From: Candidatus Nanopelagicales bacterium
GTDB taxonomy: Bacteria; Actinomycetota; Actinomycetes; S36-B12
Direction: 5' to 3'
Assembly: GCA_018402235.1 (NCBI GenBank)
Contig: JAGYJJ010000004.1
Span: 1,358,539 to 1,422,538, forward strand
DNA: 64,000 bases
Both the position numbers and the translations under genes were made by a program. Shown here in pieces: positions 8,491 to 17,550 of the stretch (within the stretch, counting starts at the first letter, position 1; every line of letters starts with the position of its first letter). The notes below the pieces were generated by a model. That model did not search any database and had not been told where the DNA came from. It saw nothing but the letters and a program-made list of their open reading frames with translations.

Positions 8491-9153
8491 ATGGCGCTGT
8501 GGAAGCTACTCGGCCCCCGGATCCTCGTGGTCGACAACTACGACTCCTTCGTATTCAACCTCGTCCAATACCTGGCCCAACTCGGCGCGGACGTGACGGT
8601 TGTCAGGAACGACGACGTCACCCCCGAGCAGTGCCGTGACTTTGACGGTGTTTTGCTCTCACCCGGACCGGGCACTCCGGAGGATGCGGGCGCGTGCATG
8701 CAGATCGTGCGCGAGTGCACCGGCGATGTGCCGATCTTCGGCGTGTGCCTTGGTCATCAGGCGATCGCTGCTGCCTTTGGCGCATCGGTAACCCAGGCCC
8801 CGGAGTTACTGCACGGCAAGACTTCGGAAGTGGTGCACCAGGACACCGGCGTGCTCGCGGGTTTGCCGCAGCACTTCACCGCAACGCGTTACCACTCACT
8901 CGCGGTGGATCCGGCGACGATGCCCACTGAACTTGAAGTTACAGGTAGCACCGACAGCGGCGTGATCATGGCGCTGCGGCACACATCCGCGAAGGTCGAG
9001 GGTGTGCAGTTCCACCCCGAATCGGTGCTGACCGAAGGCGGGCACGAGATGCTCGCGAACTGGTTGGCCGAGTGCGGCTACCCGCAGGCGCGGGATCGGG
9101 CAAAGACGTTGCAGCCGGTGATCGGCAAACTCGAAGGCGAAGTGGACGACTAA
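8491..9153 (+). CDS. Anthranilate/aminodeoxychorismate synthase component II (glutamine amidotransferase)
   Basis: Class I glutamine amidotransferase subunit of 220 residues which supplies ammonia to chorismate for tryptophan or folate synthesis. Nucleophile Cys in FGVCLGHQAI, and catalytic His-Glu in VQFHPESVLTEGG. N-terminal ILVVDNYDSFVFNLVQYL is the TrpG/PabA signature. The position matches M. tuberculosis trpG (Rv0013), which often serves both pathways; the partner component I is not in the window, so trpG and pabA cannot be separated. It converges on pknB. Confidence 0.9.
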   Translation: MALWKLLGPRILVVDNYDSFVFNLVQYLAQLGADVTVVRNDDVTPEQCRDFDGVLLSPGPGTPEDAGACMQIVRECTGDVPIFGVCLGHQAIAAAFGASVTQAPELLHGKTSEVVHQDTGVLAGLPQHFTATRYHSLAVDPATMPTELEVTGSTDSGVIMALRHTSAKVEGVQFHPESVLTEGGHEMLANWLAECGYPQARDRAKTLQPVIGKLEGEVDD

Positions 9154-9168
9154 CCCCACCAACCCACC

Positions 9169-9285
9169 CGCGAACCGCCCCGCCTGGACATTCGAACCTC
9201 CCCGGAATCAACACCGAACCGCCCCCCAAGGGCGGTTCGTGTTCTCTCCCGGGGCGGTTCGGCGCTCCAGGCGGGGCGGTTCGCG
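9169..9285. terminator. Nested inverted repeats between convergent trpG/pabA and pknB
   Basis: The 142-nt convergent gap holds a central hairpin, CGAACCGCCC (9215-9224) with GGGCGGTTCG (9230-9239), nested inside a perfect 19-bp inverted repeat, CGCGAACCGCCCCGCCTGG (9169-9187) with CCAGGCGGGGCGGTTCGCG (9267-9285). A bidirectional terminator is the simplest reading. The same CGAACCGCCCC word occurs four times in the gap. Confidence 0.65.
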
Positions 9286-9295
9286 CGGGGGAGGG

Positions 9296-11161
9296 TTAGC
9301 CGACGGGAACGGTCGGCGCCGGTTGCGGCTCGGGCACCTCGGTTGGCTCGGGCGCCGGTGGCTCGGTCGGCTCCACTGGTGCATCGGTGGGTGCCGGCGG
9401 ATCGATCGGCGGTTCGGTGGGCAGATTCGGATCGACCGTCGGTTCCACCGGTGCACCGGCAACCGAAACCGTGATCGTCACCACCGACCCGCGTTCCAAA
9501 GGCGTACCCGGCTGCGGAGATTGCGCCAACACGATGCCCGGCGGCTCAAGCGTTGACTCCTGCTCAACCACCTGCACCTCGAAACCGGCTTGCGCAAGAT
9601 CGCTGAGTGCTTGGGCTTGCGTCACCTCGCGAACGTCGGGCACCTCGACCAACCCTGAGGAGATGACCACGGCAACCGCACTTCCGGCCGCGAGTTGCGC
9701 GCCCTCGGCGGGATCTTGAGCCAGCACGTAACCGGCCGGCTGGTTGGAGTCCTCTTCGCTCACGTCCCCCAATTGCAAGTTCGCATCACTGAGCGCAGTT
9801 CGCACGGCCTCCAACGACGTAAGCCCGATCAACTGCGGCACCGTTGCCTGCTCGCGCCCAGTACTGATCGTGACGTTGACGGCCTGTCCTTGTTCGATGC
9901 TCTCGCCGGCCGCGGGCTGTTGCGCGATGACCGTCCCGGGCTCACGATCGGAGATCTCCGGGGTTTGCGCACCAAGTCGCAACTCGAAGTCGGCCAAGGT
10001 CTCGGTTGACTGCTCCAGGGTTAAGCCATCGAGATTGGGAACGGTCACCAACGACGCCGACGTTCCCCCGAAGATGAAACGTCCGATAGCCAGAGCACCC
10101 AGCACCGCGATAGCAACCGCGGACAGGCTGATCACCCAAAACAGCGTGCTGCGACCAGCGCGACCGCGCCTCTTTCGCGAGGTGTCGTAGATCGGATCGG
10201 AGTAATCGTCGTCAAATCCGCGCGAGGTGGCCGCTTGCACAGGCGCCATCTGTCGGGTTGCGTCGGCAACGATGGTTGGTACCGCTGCGGTGACCGGTGC
10301 ACCGGCAATCGCTCGTTCCACGTCGGAGCGGAACTCCACCGAACTTTGGTAGCGATCGTCGGCTCGCTTGGCCAGTGAGCGCAGGACTACTGCGTCGATC
10401 TCTGGTGAAACCCCGGAGTCGACCTGTGAAGGCGGGGAGGGCATCTCACTTACGTGTTGGTACGCGATGGCCACCGCGCTATCGCCGGTGAAGGGTGGGC
10501 GACCCACCAGCAGCTCAAAGAGCAGAACACCGGTCGAGTACAGATCACTTCGCGCATCGACAACTTCGCCGCGTGCTTGCTCGGGGGACAGGTACTGCGC
10601 GGTTCCCATCACTGCAGACGCCGACGTCATGGTCTGGCCTGCCTCATTGATGGCACGCGCGATACCGAAGTCCATCACCTTGACATCGCCGGTGCGGGTG
10701 AGCATCACGTTGGCTGGCTTGATGTCGCGGTGCACGATGCCGTGCCGGTGCGCGTAGTCCAATGCGGTCAACACACCAGCGGCGATTTCCAGCGCACGCT
10801 CGGGAAGCAAACGACGACCACTGGCCAGCAATTGCCGAAGCGTCATGCCGTCGACGTATTCCATGACGATGTAGGGAACAACCACCGTGTGACCGTCAGG
10901 GTCGGTGAGGACGTCTTCGCCGGTGTCGTAGACGGCAACGATATTGGGGTGGTTCAGCGACGCAGCACTTTGCGCCTCACGGCGGAAGCGGGCTTGGAAT
11001 GCGGGGTCTTTGGCGAGGTCCGGGCGCAGGATCTTGATCGCCACCCGGCGCCCCAGGCGTAGGTCGCGGCCCTCGTGAACCTCGGCCATACCGCCACGGC
11101 CGATGACCTCGCCGACCTGATACCGGTCGCCGAGCATCTTGCTGGGCTCAGCCTCGCTCAC
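9296..11161 (-). CDS. pknB: Serine/threonine protein kinase PknB with PASTA domains
   Basis: Membrane kinase that senses peptidoglycan fragments and regulates cell-wall growth. Of 621 residues, the kinase domain spans about 14-280 (glycine loop GRGGMAEVHEG, Lys43, HRDIKPAN at 144-151, DFG at 164-166, APE-like SPEQAR). A juxtamembrane linker precedes a membrane helix at about 339-364. Three extracellular PASTA repeats span about 370-555, then a Pro/Glu/Thr-rich tail. M. tuberculosis PknB has four PASTA repeats. It is the last gene of the fhaA-fhaB-pstP-rodA-pbpA-pknB run; no pknA is found between it and pbpA. Confidence 0.95.
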   Translation of the reverse strand: MSEAEPSKMLGDRYQVGEVIGRGGMAEVHEGRDLRLGRRVAIKILRPDLAKDPAFQARFRREAQSAASLNHPNIVAVYDTGEDVLTDPDGHTVVVPYIVMEYVDGMTLRQLLASGRRLLPERALEIAAGVLTALDYAHRHGIVHRDIKPANVMLTRTGDVKVMDFGIARAINEAGQTMTSASAVMGTAQYLSPEQARGEVVDARSDLYSTGVLLFELLVGRPPFTGDSAVAIAYQHVSEMPSPPSQVDSGVSPEIDAVVLRSLAKRADDRYQSSVEFRSDVERAIAGAPVTAAVPTIVADATRQMAPVQAATSRGFDDDYSDPIYDTSRKRRGRAGRSTLFWVISLSAVAIAVLGALAIGRFIFGGTSASLVTVPNLDGLTLEQSTETLADFELRLGAQTPEISDREPGTVIAQQPAAGESIEQGQAVNVTISTGREQATVPQLIGLTSLEAVRTALSDANLQLGDVSEEDSNQPAGYVLAQDPAEGAQLAAGSAVAVVISSGLVEVPDVREVTQAQALSDLAQAGFEVQVVEQESTLEPPGIVLAQSPQPGTPLERGSVVTITVSVAGAPVEPTVDPNLPTEPPIDPPAPTDAPVEPTEPPAPEPTEVPEPQPAPTVPVG

Positions 11162-11226
11162 GATCTATCCCTCTCCGTCAAAGACTCGTCATTCTCTCAG
11201 GTCGATGCTCGAGCCCTGGTCAGCAA

Positions 11227-12675
11227 CTAGCGGCGCTGGAGTACCGCTTCGATAACGTCCTTGGCTATCGGAGCCCCAAGCCCGTTTCCGCTCACTTCTT
11301 CCAGCCCTGCGTCTTCGACTAAAACCGCCACCGCCACCTGGGGAGCGGCCGCCGGAGCGAAGGCGACGAACCATGCCACGGTGGGGCGATCGTTGCCGGT
11401 CTGGGCAGTGCCGGTTTTCCCCGCCACCCGAACATCGGGGATGCGAACGTTGGTGCCGGTGCCGTTTTCCACGGTGTTCACCATCATCTCGGTGAGCGCG
11501 AGGGCTTCACTGGGGCGCATCGCATCGGCGAAAACCTCAGGCTCGGTGGTTTGCAGAATCGATAGGTCCGGTCCGCGAACTTCTTGAATCAGGTACGGAC
11601 GCATCGTTCGGCCGCTGTTGCCGACCGCTGCAGTGACCATCGCCATCTGCAGGGCGGTGGCGCGAACATCGAACTGTCCGATCGCGCTCATAGCGGTCTG
11701 CGGCGCATCCGGATTCTCGGGGAACCGAGAGGTGGCCGCCCGCAGCGGGATCTCGAAGCTGGTGTCAAAACCAAATGCCTGTGCTTGCTCGCGGATCGCA
11801 TCGGCACCGAGTTCATTGCCCAACCAGGCGAACGCGGTGTTGCACGAGATAGCGAGTGCATCGCGCAACGTGACTTGACCGCCCGGGCCGCACTGCTGCC
11901 GGTTCCAGTTGCGCAGTTCTTTGTCCGATAGCGGCAACCGATACGTGCGCGGACCGGGGATCACGGAGTTGGGGTTGAAGCGGCCCGACGCTAACGCCGC
12001 CGCTGCGGTCACCAACTTGAACGTTGATCCCGGTGGATTAAGTGCCACCACCGGACGGTTCAGCAGTGGTTTATCTGGATCGGATTCCAGGCGGTTGTAG
12101 TACTCGCGGATTTCGGCGGGATCGTGAGAGGAGAGCTTGTTGGGATCGAAGGACGGTGATTGCACCGACGCCAGGATGCGCCCGGTGGCTGGTTCGATCG
12201 CCACCACCGCACCCTTCTTCCCGCGCAAGCCGAGGTACGCCGCGCGCTGCGCGGCTGCATCGATCGTGGTGGTGACCGCGCCGCCCACGGGCTGACGCCC
12301 GGACACCAACTGCTGGATGCGATCGACCGCGAAGATGTCCGCGCGCCCGTTCAGGATGCGGTTCTCGGTGCGCTCCAAACCGGTGGCGCCGTAGATGAGT
12401 GAGTAAAAACCCGTGACCGGCGCATACAACCGCGGATTTGAGTACGTGCGCAGGAACTTCAGTGTCCCGCCGGTTTCCACCGACCGCGCTACCGGATCGT
12501 TGCCGACCAGAATCGGCCCGCGCTCGCGGTCGTATTCGGCGAGCAGGATGCGTTGGTTGCCGGGGCGGTCGCGGTAATCGCCGGCGTTCACCACCTGGAT
12601 AAGCGTGATGTTCACCAGCACCGCCACCATCAGCAGTGCGAATACGAAGGACAGTCGTCGGATTTGCCGGCTCAT
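11227..12675 (-). CDS. pbpA: Penicillin-binding protein A (peptidoglycan transpeptidase)
   Basis: A 482-residue class B penicillin-binding protein with one N-terminal membrane anchor (about residues 8-28). The transpeptidase motifs are S217TFK in NPPGSTFKLVTA, SCN in AISCNTAFAWLG and KTGTAQ near residue 400. It cross-links peptidoglycan stems, partnering with RodA, whose gene overlaps its start by 4 bp. The order rodA-pbpA-pknB is the conserved actinobacterial elongation/septation cluster, and PbpA is a known PknB substrate in mycobacteria. Confidence 0.95.
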   Translation of the reverse strand: MSRQIRRLSFVFALLMVAVLVNITLIQVVNAGDYRDRPGNQRILLAEYDRERGPILVGNDPVARSVETGGTLKFLRTYSNPRLYAPVTGFYSLIYGATGLERTENRILNGRADIFAVDRIQQLVSGRQPVGGAVTTTIDAAAQRAAYLGLRGKKGAVVAIEPATGRILASVQSPSFDPNKLSSHDPAEIREYYNRLESDPDKPLLNRPVVALNPPGSTFKLVTAAAALASGRFNPNSVIPGPRTYRLPLSDKELRNWNRQQCGPGGQVTLRDALAISCNTAFAWLGNELGADAIREQAQAFGFDTSFEIPLRAATSRFPENPDAPQTAMSAIGQFDVRATALQMAMVTAAVGNSGRTMRPYLIQEVRGPDLSILQTTEPEVFADAMRPSEALALTEMMVNTVENGTGTNVRIPDVRVAGKTGTAQTGNDRPTVAWFVAFAPAAAPQVAVAVLVEDAGLEEVSGNGLGAPIAKDVIEAVLQRR

Positions 12676-14096
12676 ACGCGCTTCACCACTTGGGTCAGTG
12701 CATCGTCAGGAGAGGGCGCGATCGGATCCGGGCGCCGGGCCCGATCGGAGATCCGCAGCAAGATCGCCACGATCACCCAGTTAGCAACCAGCGAGGATCC
12801 TCCGTAGGACAAGAACGGTGTGGTCAATCCGGTGAGCGGGATGAGACCGGTCACCCCGCCGATGATCACGAATACCTGGATGCCCAACACAACCGACAAA
12901 CCGGCGGCCAACAATTGTCCGAAGGAATCACGTGCGGCCACGGCAATGCGCAGCCCCCGCTCGATCAAGATCGCATAGAGCAGCACCAGTGCGAACAACC
13001 CGGTGATACCGATCTCTTCGCCCAAAGCCGAGACGATGAAGTCCGTCTTCGCGAACGGCACGAGATTCGGGAAACCCTGGCCGAGCCCGGCGCCCAGCAC
13101 GCCACCGTTCGCCAACCCAAAGATGGATTGCACGATCTGGTAGCCACCGGTATCGGAGTAGGCCCACGGGTCCAACCACACGGTCACGCGCGAGCGTACG
13201 TGCGCGAAGTTGTAGTAAGCGGCGAAAGCACCGACGAAGAACAGCAAGCCGCCCAGGATGATCCACGACCGGCGCTGCGTTGCGATGTAGAGCATGCACA
13301 CGAACAAACCGAAGAACAACAACGACGTACCCAGGTCGCGTTCGAACACCAACACCGCAAGGGAGACCAGCCAGGCGATCACCAACGGCCCGAGGTCCTT
13401 GGGGCGCGGCAGGTCAATGCCGAGGAATTTGGTGCGCACCACCGCGAGTGAGTCGCGCTTGGCAACGAGATACCCGGCGAAGAAGATCGTGAGGAAGATC
13501 TTCGCGGCCTCCGCGGGCTGGAAGGACAGATCACCGATCCGCACCCACAGCGTTGCGCCGTTAACCGTGGTTCCGATGACCGGTGCCAATGGCAGCACCA
13601 GCAAGACCAAGCCGGCCAGGCCGAAGGTGTAGGTGTAGCGCGCCAGCCGGCGGTGATCGGGCAGCAGAGCAAGTACCGCGATGAACAAGATCGTGCCGAT
13701 CGCGTACCAGGTCAATTGCGAGTACACATCCGGTGTGGGCGGGGGAGCATCGCTCAACGCGGCTCGACGCGACGCTGCTACGTCGATCCGGTAAATCATC
13801 AACAGCCCAAGCATGGTCAACAACGTTGCGACGGGAAGCATGATCGGATCGGCGTAGCTGGCCCAGATCCGCACCGCGATATGCATGAGCAGCGCCAGTC
13901 CGCCCACCACACCGGCGGTGATCCACAACCGCTCGGTCATGCCTTCGCCGGTCACCCACCCGATCTGCACGGTGCCGAGCAACCCAATGCCCCAGGCCAT
14001 GATCAGCAGGAAGAACTCGACCCAACGGCGATTGGGTTTCTTCTTGGGTTTGTCCACCGGGTCCGCGAACCCGTCGAACTCCTCCACCACGCTCAC
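12672..14096 (-). CDS. rodA: Peptidoglycan glycosyltransferase RodA (SEDS family)
   Basis: A 474-residue polytopic membrane protein of the SEDS family with about 12 hydrophobic segments. The SEDS hallmark GEEIGITGLFALVLLYAILI and the C-terminal GLIPLTGLTTPFLSYGGSSLVANW are present. It polymerises lipid II into glycan strands and works with PbpA. Both ends overlap neighbours by 4 bp (pstP upstream, pbpA downstream), so the genes are translationally coupled. Confidence 0.95.
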   Translation of the reverse strand: MSVVEEFDGFADPVDKPKKKPNRRWVEFFLLIMAWGIGLLGTVQIGWVTGEGMTERLWITAGVVGGLALLMHIAVRIWASYADPIMLPVATLLTMLGLLMIYRIDVAASRRAALSDAPPPTPDVYSQLTWYAIGTILFIAVLALLPDHRRLARYTYTFGLAGLVLLVLPLAPVIGTTVNGATLWVRIGDLSFQPAEAAKIFLTIFFAGYLVAKRDSLAVVRTKFLGIDLPRPKDLGPLVIAWLVSLAVLVFERDLGTSLLFFGLFVCMLYIATQRRSWIILGGLLFFVGAFAAYYNFAHVRSRVTVWLDPWAYSDTGGYQIVQSIFGLANGGVLGAGLGQGFPNLVPFAKTDFIVSALGEEIGITGLFALVLLYAILIERGLRIAVAARDSFGQLLAAGLSVVLGIQVFVIIGGVTGLIPLTGLTTPFLSYGGSSLVANWVIVAILLRISDRARRPDPIAPSPDDALTQVVKRV

Positions 14097-15664
14097 GGTG
14101 TTTCCTCAACGCGTGTTTCCTCAACGATTGCTGGTGCGGGCGACGGAATTGCAGTGGGGCTCTCGGGAGTCGGTACCTCGTCAACCGGCGCGTTGCTCAA
14201 ACTCCCCGGGCACCCGGCCGGCGGGAACACCGTTCGGCACTCCGATGCGCGTGATTCCAACTCAGCCACGATGCGCTGCGCATCGGTCAGGCTCTCGGCG
14301 GGAATGCCCTTGCTCACGAGTTCTTGATCGAACAATGGCAACTCACCCACCGGCAACTGTGTATCGAGGTCCAAGCTGGACAGGCGGATCCCACCCAGGT
14401 TCGCTTGGACGCCCTGGTAGATGCCCACGGTTCCGGTGCCCGCGCTGCCGTTGACCGCCACGTACCACTGGTTGTTCAACCACGTTTGTGCCGCGATTAA
14501 GCCGCCATACGTCACGGCCGCGATCACGGCGATCAGTGCGATGTAAATACTCGCGAACTTTGCTCGACGACGCCTCTTCTCCTTACGCACCGCCGCGGAT
14601 TGCGCATCGCGCATCGCCTGCTCGGCCGCTGGAACGATCAGATCCGCGTCCACCAGCGGTTGCGGAGCGGTGGCTGGCCCACCGTCGAGTTTCACCGGAG
14701 CATCCGGAGCATCGGGATCGGGCTGGGAATCATCGGGAAATCGCACGCCGGGCAATTGCGCACGCACGCGCGGTTCACCCGCAGCACCTACCACCACCGG
14801 CGCGAATAACTCCTCGCGAACGGACTCATCCACGATCACATCCGCAACCACCACGGTCACGTTGTCCGGTGCACCTCGCTCCAGCGCCAGGTCCACCAAT
14901 CGCGTGACGCACCCGGTTGGATCGCTCATCGTCAACGAACCTGCAATCGATGCTTCATCGACAACACCGGAAAGCCCGTCGGTGCATAGCAGGTACCGAT
15001 CACCTGCTCGCGCCTCGCGCACCGACAGATCTGCCTCAACCGGGTTCATCCCATCGAGCGCGCGCATCAGCAGCGACCGCTTCGGGTGCGTAGCGGCTTG
15101 CTCTTCGGTGATGCGACCGGCGTCCACCAGCGTCTGCACGAACGTGTGATCGTGGGTGAGTTGCTGCAACTGGTTATCGCGAAACAAATACGCGCGTGAA
15201 TCACCCACGTGCACGAGCGCCACACGCCCCCCGAGCCAATACAGTCCCGTGACGGTGGTTCCCATCCCGGTGAGGTCGGGTTCTTCATTGATGATCGCGC
15301 TAATCGTTTCGCCCACCGAATCAATCGAATCGGTCAGTGAGTTCAACAACTCCGACGACGACGGCGGATGCACGTCCAAGTCAGCAACTGTGGCCACCGC
15401 CACCGCCGACGCCAACTCACCGGCTGCGTGACCGCCCATCCCATCGGCCACCAACAACAACCGCGGCCCCGCGTATCCGGAGTCTTCGTTGCCCGGACGC
15501 ACCAATCCCACATCCGAGCGTGCGGCGGAGCGCAGCGTCAGCGGTCGATCATCTGCAGGCAACACCAGCGCCGCTTGACCGGTTTCCTCTATTTCTACCT
15601 CGGCAGAATCACCAGCACCGCCCGGACCGGTGCTGCCGGAGCCTTCTAACTCCTCGTCGGCCAT
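14093..15664 (-). CDS. pstP: PP2C-family serine/threonine phosphatase PstP
   Basis: Dephosphorylates PknB and its substrates. The PP2C domain (about residues 45-285) contains SDVGLVRPGNEDS, VADGMGGHAAGE, HVGDSRAYLF, LLCTDGLSG and GAPDNVTVVVAD, supplying the metal-binding aspartates. A membrane helix near 375-397 (IYIALIAVIAAVTYGGLIAA) is followed by an extracellular tail of about 125 residues. At 523 residues it matches M. tuberculosis PstP in length. It overlaps rodA by 4 bp. Confidence 0.95.
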   Translation of the reverse strand: MADEELEGSGSTGPGGAGDSAEVEIEETGQAALVLPADDRPLTLRSAARSDVGLVRPGNEDSGYAGPRLLLVADGMGGHAAGELASAVAVATVADLDVHPPSSSELLNSLTDSIDSVGETISAIINEEPDLTGMGTTVTGLYWLGGRVALVHVGDSRAYLFRDNQLQQLTHDHTFVQTLVDAGRITEEQAATHPKRSLLMRALDGMNPVEADLSVREARAGDRYLLCTDGLSGVVDEASIAGSLTMSDPTGCVTRLVDLALERGAPDNVTVVVADVIVDESVREELFAPVVVGAAGEPRVRAQLPGVRFPDDSQPDPDAPDAPVKLDGGPATAPQPLVDADLIVPAAEQAMRDAQSAAVRKEKRRRRAKFASIYIALIAVIAAVTYGGLIAAQTWLNNQWYVAVNGSAGTGTVGIYQGVQANLGGIRLSSLDLDTQLPVGELPLFDQELVSKGIPAESLTDAQRIVAELESRASECRTVFPPAGCPGSLSNAPVDEVPTPESPTAIPSPAPAIVEETRVEETP

Positions 15665-15671
15665 CGCGCGC

Positions 15672-16168
15672 CTACTTCTGGATCACCAGCGTGGTGCGAC
15701 CCACGCGCAGCGGCGCACCAACGGGCAGGACGGTGGGCGTGGTCAGGCGCGTTCGATCCAGCCAGGTTCCGTTGGTGGACCCGAGATCCTCGGCCACCCA
15801 CGCGCCCTCGGACTCGTATATACGTGCATGGCGACTCGAGGCGTAGTCGTCGTCGATCACAATGGTGGAATCCGGCGCTCGCCCCAACGTCACCTGCGCG
15901 CCCTCCAAAGGAACCTCAGTTCCCGTTAAAGGACCTTCAACCACGACGAGCCGAGTCCCCTTCACCTTGGACCGGCGTGACGTGCGCCCTGAGCGAGCCG
16001 ATCGACCAGTACGCGGAGTGCGTGAACCGCGAGCAGCGCCAGCACCATCGGCCGGCCGAGGTGTTTCCCGCGCATGTCACGACGAAGTGCAATGAGCGCG
16101 AAGATCACGAACAACCAGAGCAAGCCCAGGAAGCTGAACCGGGCGAGTGTGAGCGCGAGCTCGGACAC
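15672..16168 (-). CDS. fhaB: FHA-domain protein FhaB (FipA-like), frameshifted
   Basis: Small membrane-anchored phosphothreonine-binding protein of the PknB pathway. The N-terminal helix (ARFSFLGLLWLFVIFALIAL) reads in one frame from a GTG at 16168. The FHA domain (LGRAPDSTIVIDDDYASSRHARI, LGSTNGTWLD) reads in another. Adding one G in the short C-run at 16067-16069 on the plus strand joins RRDMRG to ETPRPADGAG and a basic linker, giving a normal FhaB of about 165 residues. This looks like a missing base in a homopolymer. If read literally, the FHA part could start at a GTG at 15965. Confidence 0.85.
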
Positions 16169-16171
16169 GAC

Positions 16172-16927
16172 TCAGCCGCTCCGATAGACCAACGACGTCC
16201 CACCGATTTTCACCACGGCGCCATCTTCAAGTGCTGCCTCGGAGATCTTCTGCCCGTTCAACAAGGTTCCGTTGGTGGATTTCAGATCCCGCACCAGCGC
16301 TGGCGTGCCGACCACGATCTCGCAGTGCTTACGCGAAACGCCTGGATCTTCCACGCGGATGTCCGCATCGGTGCCACGGCCGAGAACTGTGATCGCCCGC
16401 ACCAGCGGATACGCCTGACCACCGACTTCCAGTCGCGGCTGTCCACCGGACGGTGCCGCAGCAGCAGGTGCAGATTCCCCAGAACCACTCGCTGCCACCC
16501 CCGCGGCAGCCGGCTCCGGCACGATCGCTTCGACCACGCCCACCTTCGAGGTGACCTCGGCCTTTGCCTCGCTGCGCACCCGGAAGATCCCGGTCTCGAG
16601 TTCCTCGTCCTCGCTCATCGTGACGCGGGTCTGACCGAGCAGCGTGTAGTGCTGCTCACCGGCGTAGTTCGTGACCAAGGTGGCCAACTCGCTGCCCAGT
16701 GCGTCCTTGAAGACGGCCAACCGGGTGTAGTCGTGGTGGGAGAGCTCGATGTGGAACACATTCGGGATCACCGTGCGGTCCCGGTCCAGCACGCTGGCCC
16801 GGTCGTCCACCTCGCGCTGCAGCGCCGCCGCGAGCTCCACCGGCTGGACCTCAGCCTTGAACGCCTTGGCGAACGCACCGTTCACCACCCGGTCCAGGGA
16901 GTCCTCGAACTTCTGCAGCAAGCCCAC
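16172..16927 (-). CDS. fhaA: FHA-domain protein FhaA with DUF3662 domain
   Basis: A 251-residue cytoplasmic protein. The N-terminal DUF3662 domain (about 1-120, GLLQKFEDSLDRVVNGAFAKAFKAEVQP) and the C-terminal FHA domain (LGRGTDADIRVEDPGVSRKHCEI, STNGTLLNGQ) are joined by a short Ala/Pro linker, much shorter than the glutamine/glycine-rich linker of M. tuberculosis FhaA. It recruits phosphorylated partners of PknB (such as MviN) at the septum in mycobacteria. It is first gene of the run toward pknB. Confidence 0.93.
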   Translation of the reverse strand: MGLLQKFEDSLDRVVNGAFAKAFKAEVQPVELAAALQREVDDRASVLDRDRTVIPNVFHIELSHHDYTRLAVFKDALGSELATLVTNYAGEQHYTLLGQTRVTMSEDEELETGIFRVRSEAKAEVTSKVGVVEAIVPEPAAAGVAASGSGESAPAAAAPSGGQPRLEVGGQAYPLVRAITVLGRGTDADIRVEDPGVSRKHCEIVVGTPALVRDLKSTNGTLLNGQKISEAALEDGAVVKIGGTSLVYRSG

Positions 16928-17016
16928 CCGTTGATGCTACTTCCCTCATGGCTCTCGAAGCCGCAGGCAATGAGCCCACCTGTACCCTTGACCCGCTGCC
17001 CACCCAGGTGGGCCGC

Positions 17017-17103
17017 GCGCGAGTGGCGGAATAGGCAGACGCGCACGGTTCAGGTCCGTGTGCCCGAAAGGGCATGGGGGTTCAACTCCCCCCTCGCGCA
17101 CCA
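17017..17103 (+). tRNA. tRNA-Leu(CAG)
   Basis: Class II tRNA with acceptor GCGCGAG/CTCGCGC, anticodon stem CACGG/CCGTG around loop TTCAGGT (anticodon CAG), a long variable arm TGCCCGAAAGGGCA and T-arm GGGGGTTCAACTCCCCC. The discriminator is A, and CCA is encoded (17101-17103). tRNA-Leu beside fhaA is the conserved order in mycobacteria. Confidence 0.95.
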
Positions 17104-17108
17104 AACGA

Positions 17109-17149
17109 AGAAGGCTCCCGCCTCACATTTCAGTGAGGGGGAGCCTTCT
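17109..17149 (+). terminator. Hairpin terminator after tRNA-Leu
   Basis: AGAAGGCTCC(CG)CCTCAC pairs with GTGAGG(G)GGAGCCTTCT across a 6-nt loop, directly after the tRNA. There is no clear T-tract, as is common in high-GC actinobacteria. Confidence 0.65.
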
Positions 17150-17291
17150 GCGTGCGCAGCACAATCAGGTGACACAGGACGTAGGGGGTTCCCCACCTGG
17201 CTGTTTCGGTGCAGGGCTGTGGGGCGCAGGATCCATCGCACCACCCGCACGGCATTCGCCGAGGCGGGTTCGAGGCGGAGGGAGCCTGCAG

Positions 17292-17469
17292 ATGGCTGGG
17301 TCGAAGTTGATTGCGTTGATCGGTTTACTCGTCGTCGGCGTCATCTTGATCGTCCAGATGGCCCAAGGCGAATACAAATGCCCTGCACTGGATCGGGCTG
17401 GTTGCTATTGCGGTTGCGTTGATCGCAACGGTGGTGGACATGCGCAAGTCCTCGCGAGCTTTGGGTTAG
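17292..17469 (+). CDS. Small two-helix membrane protein, frameshifted
   Basis: The ATG at 17292 starts MAGSKLIALIGLLVVGVILI, one membrane helix. After about 29 codons the sensible frame shifts by one base near 17378-17381. It then reads LHWIGLVAIAVALIATVVDM followed by RKSSRALG and a TAG at 17467-17469. Joined, it would be a protein of about 58 residues with two membrane helices. No function is recognised. The break fits the other single-base indels in this window. Confidence 0.45.
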
Positions 17470-17550
17470 CTGCACGCACACGAAAACTCCTGCATCCCCG
17501 GGGGAAACCGGGGATGCAGGAGCGTGATCGTTCGAGCGTGCGTGTGGTGC

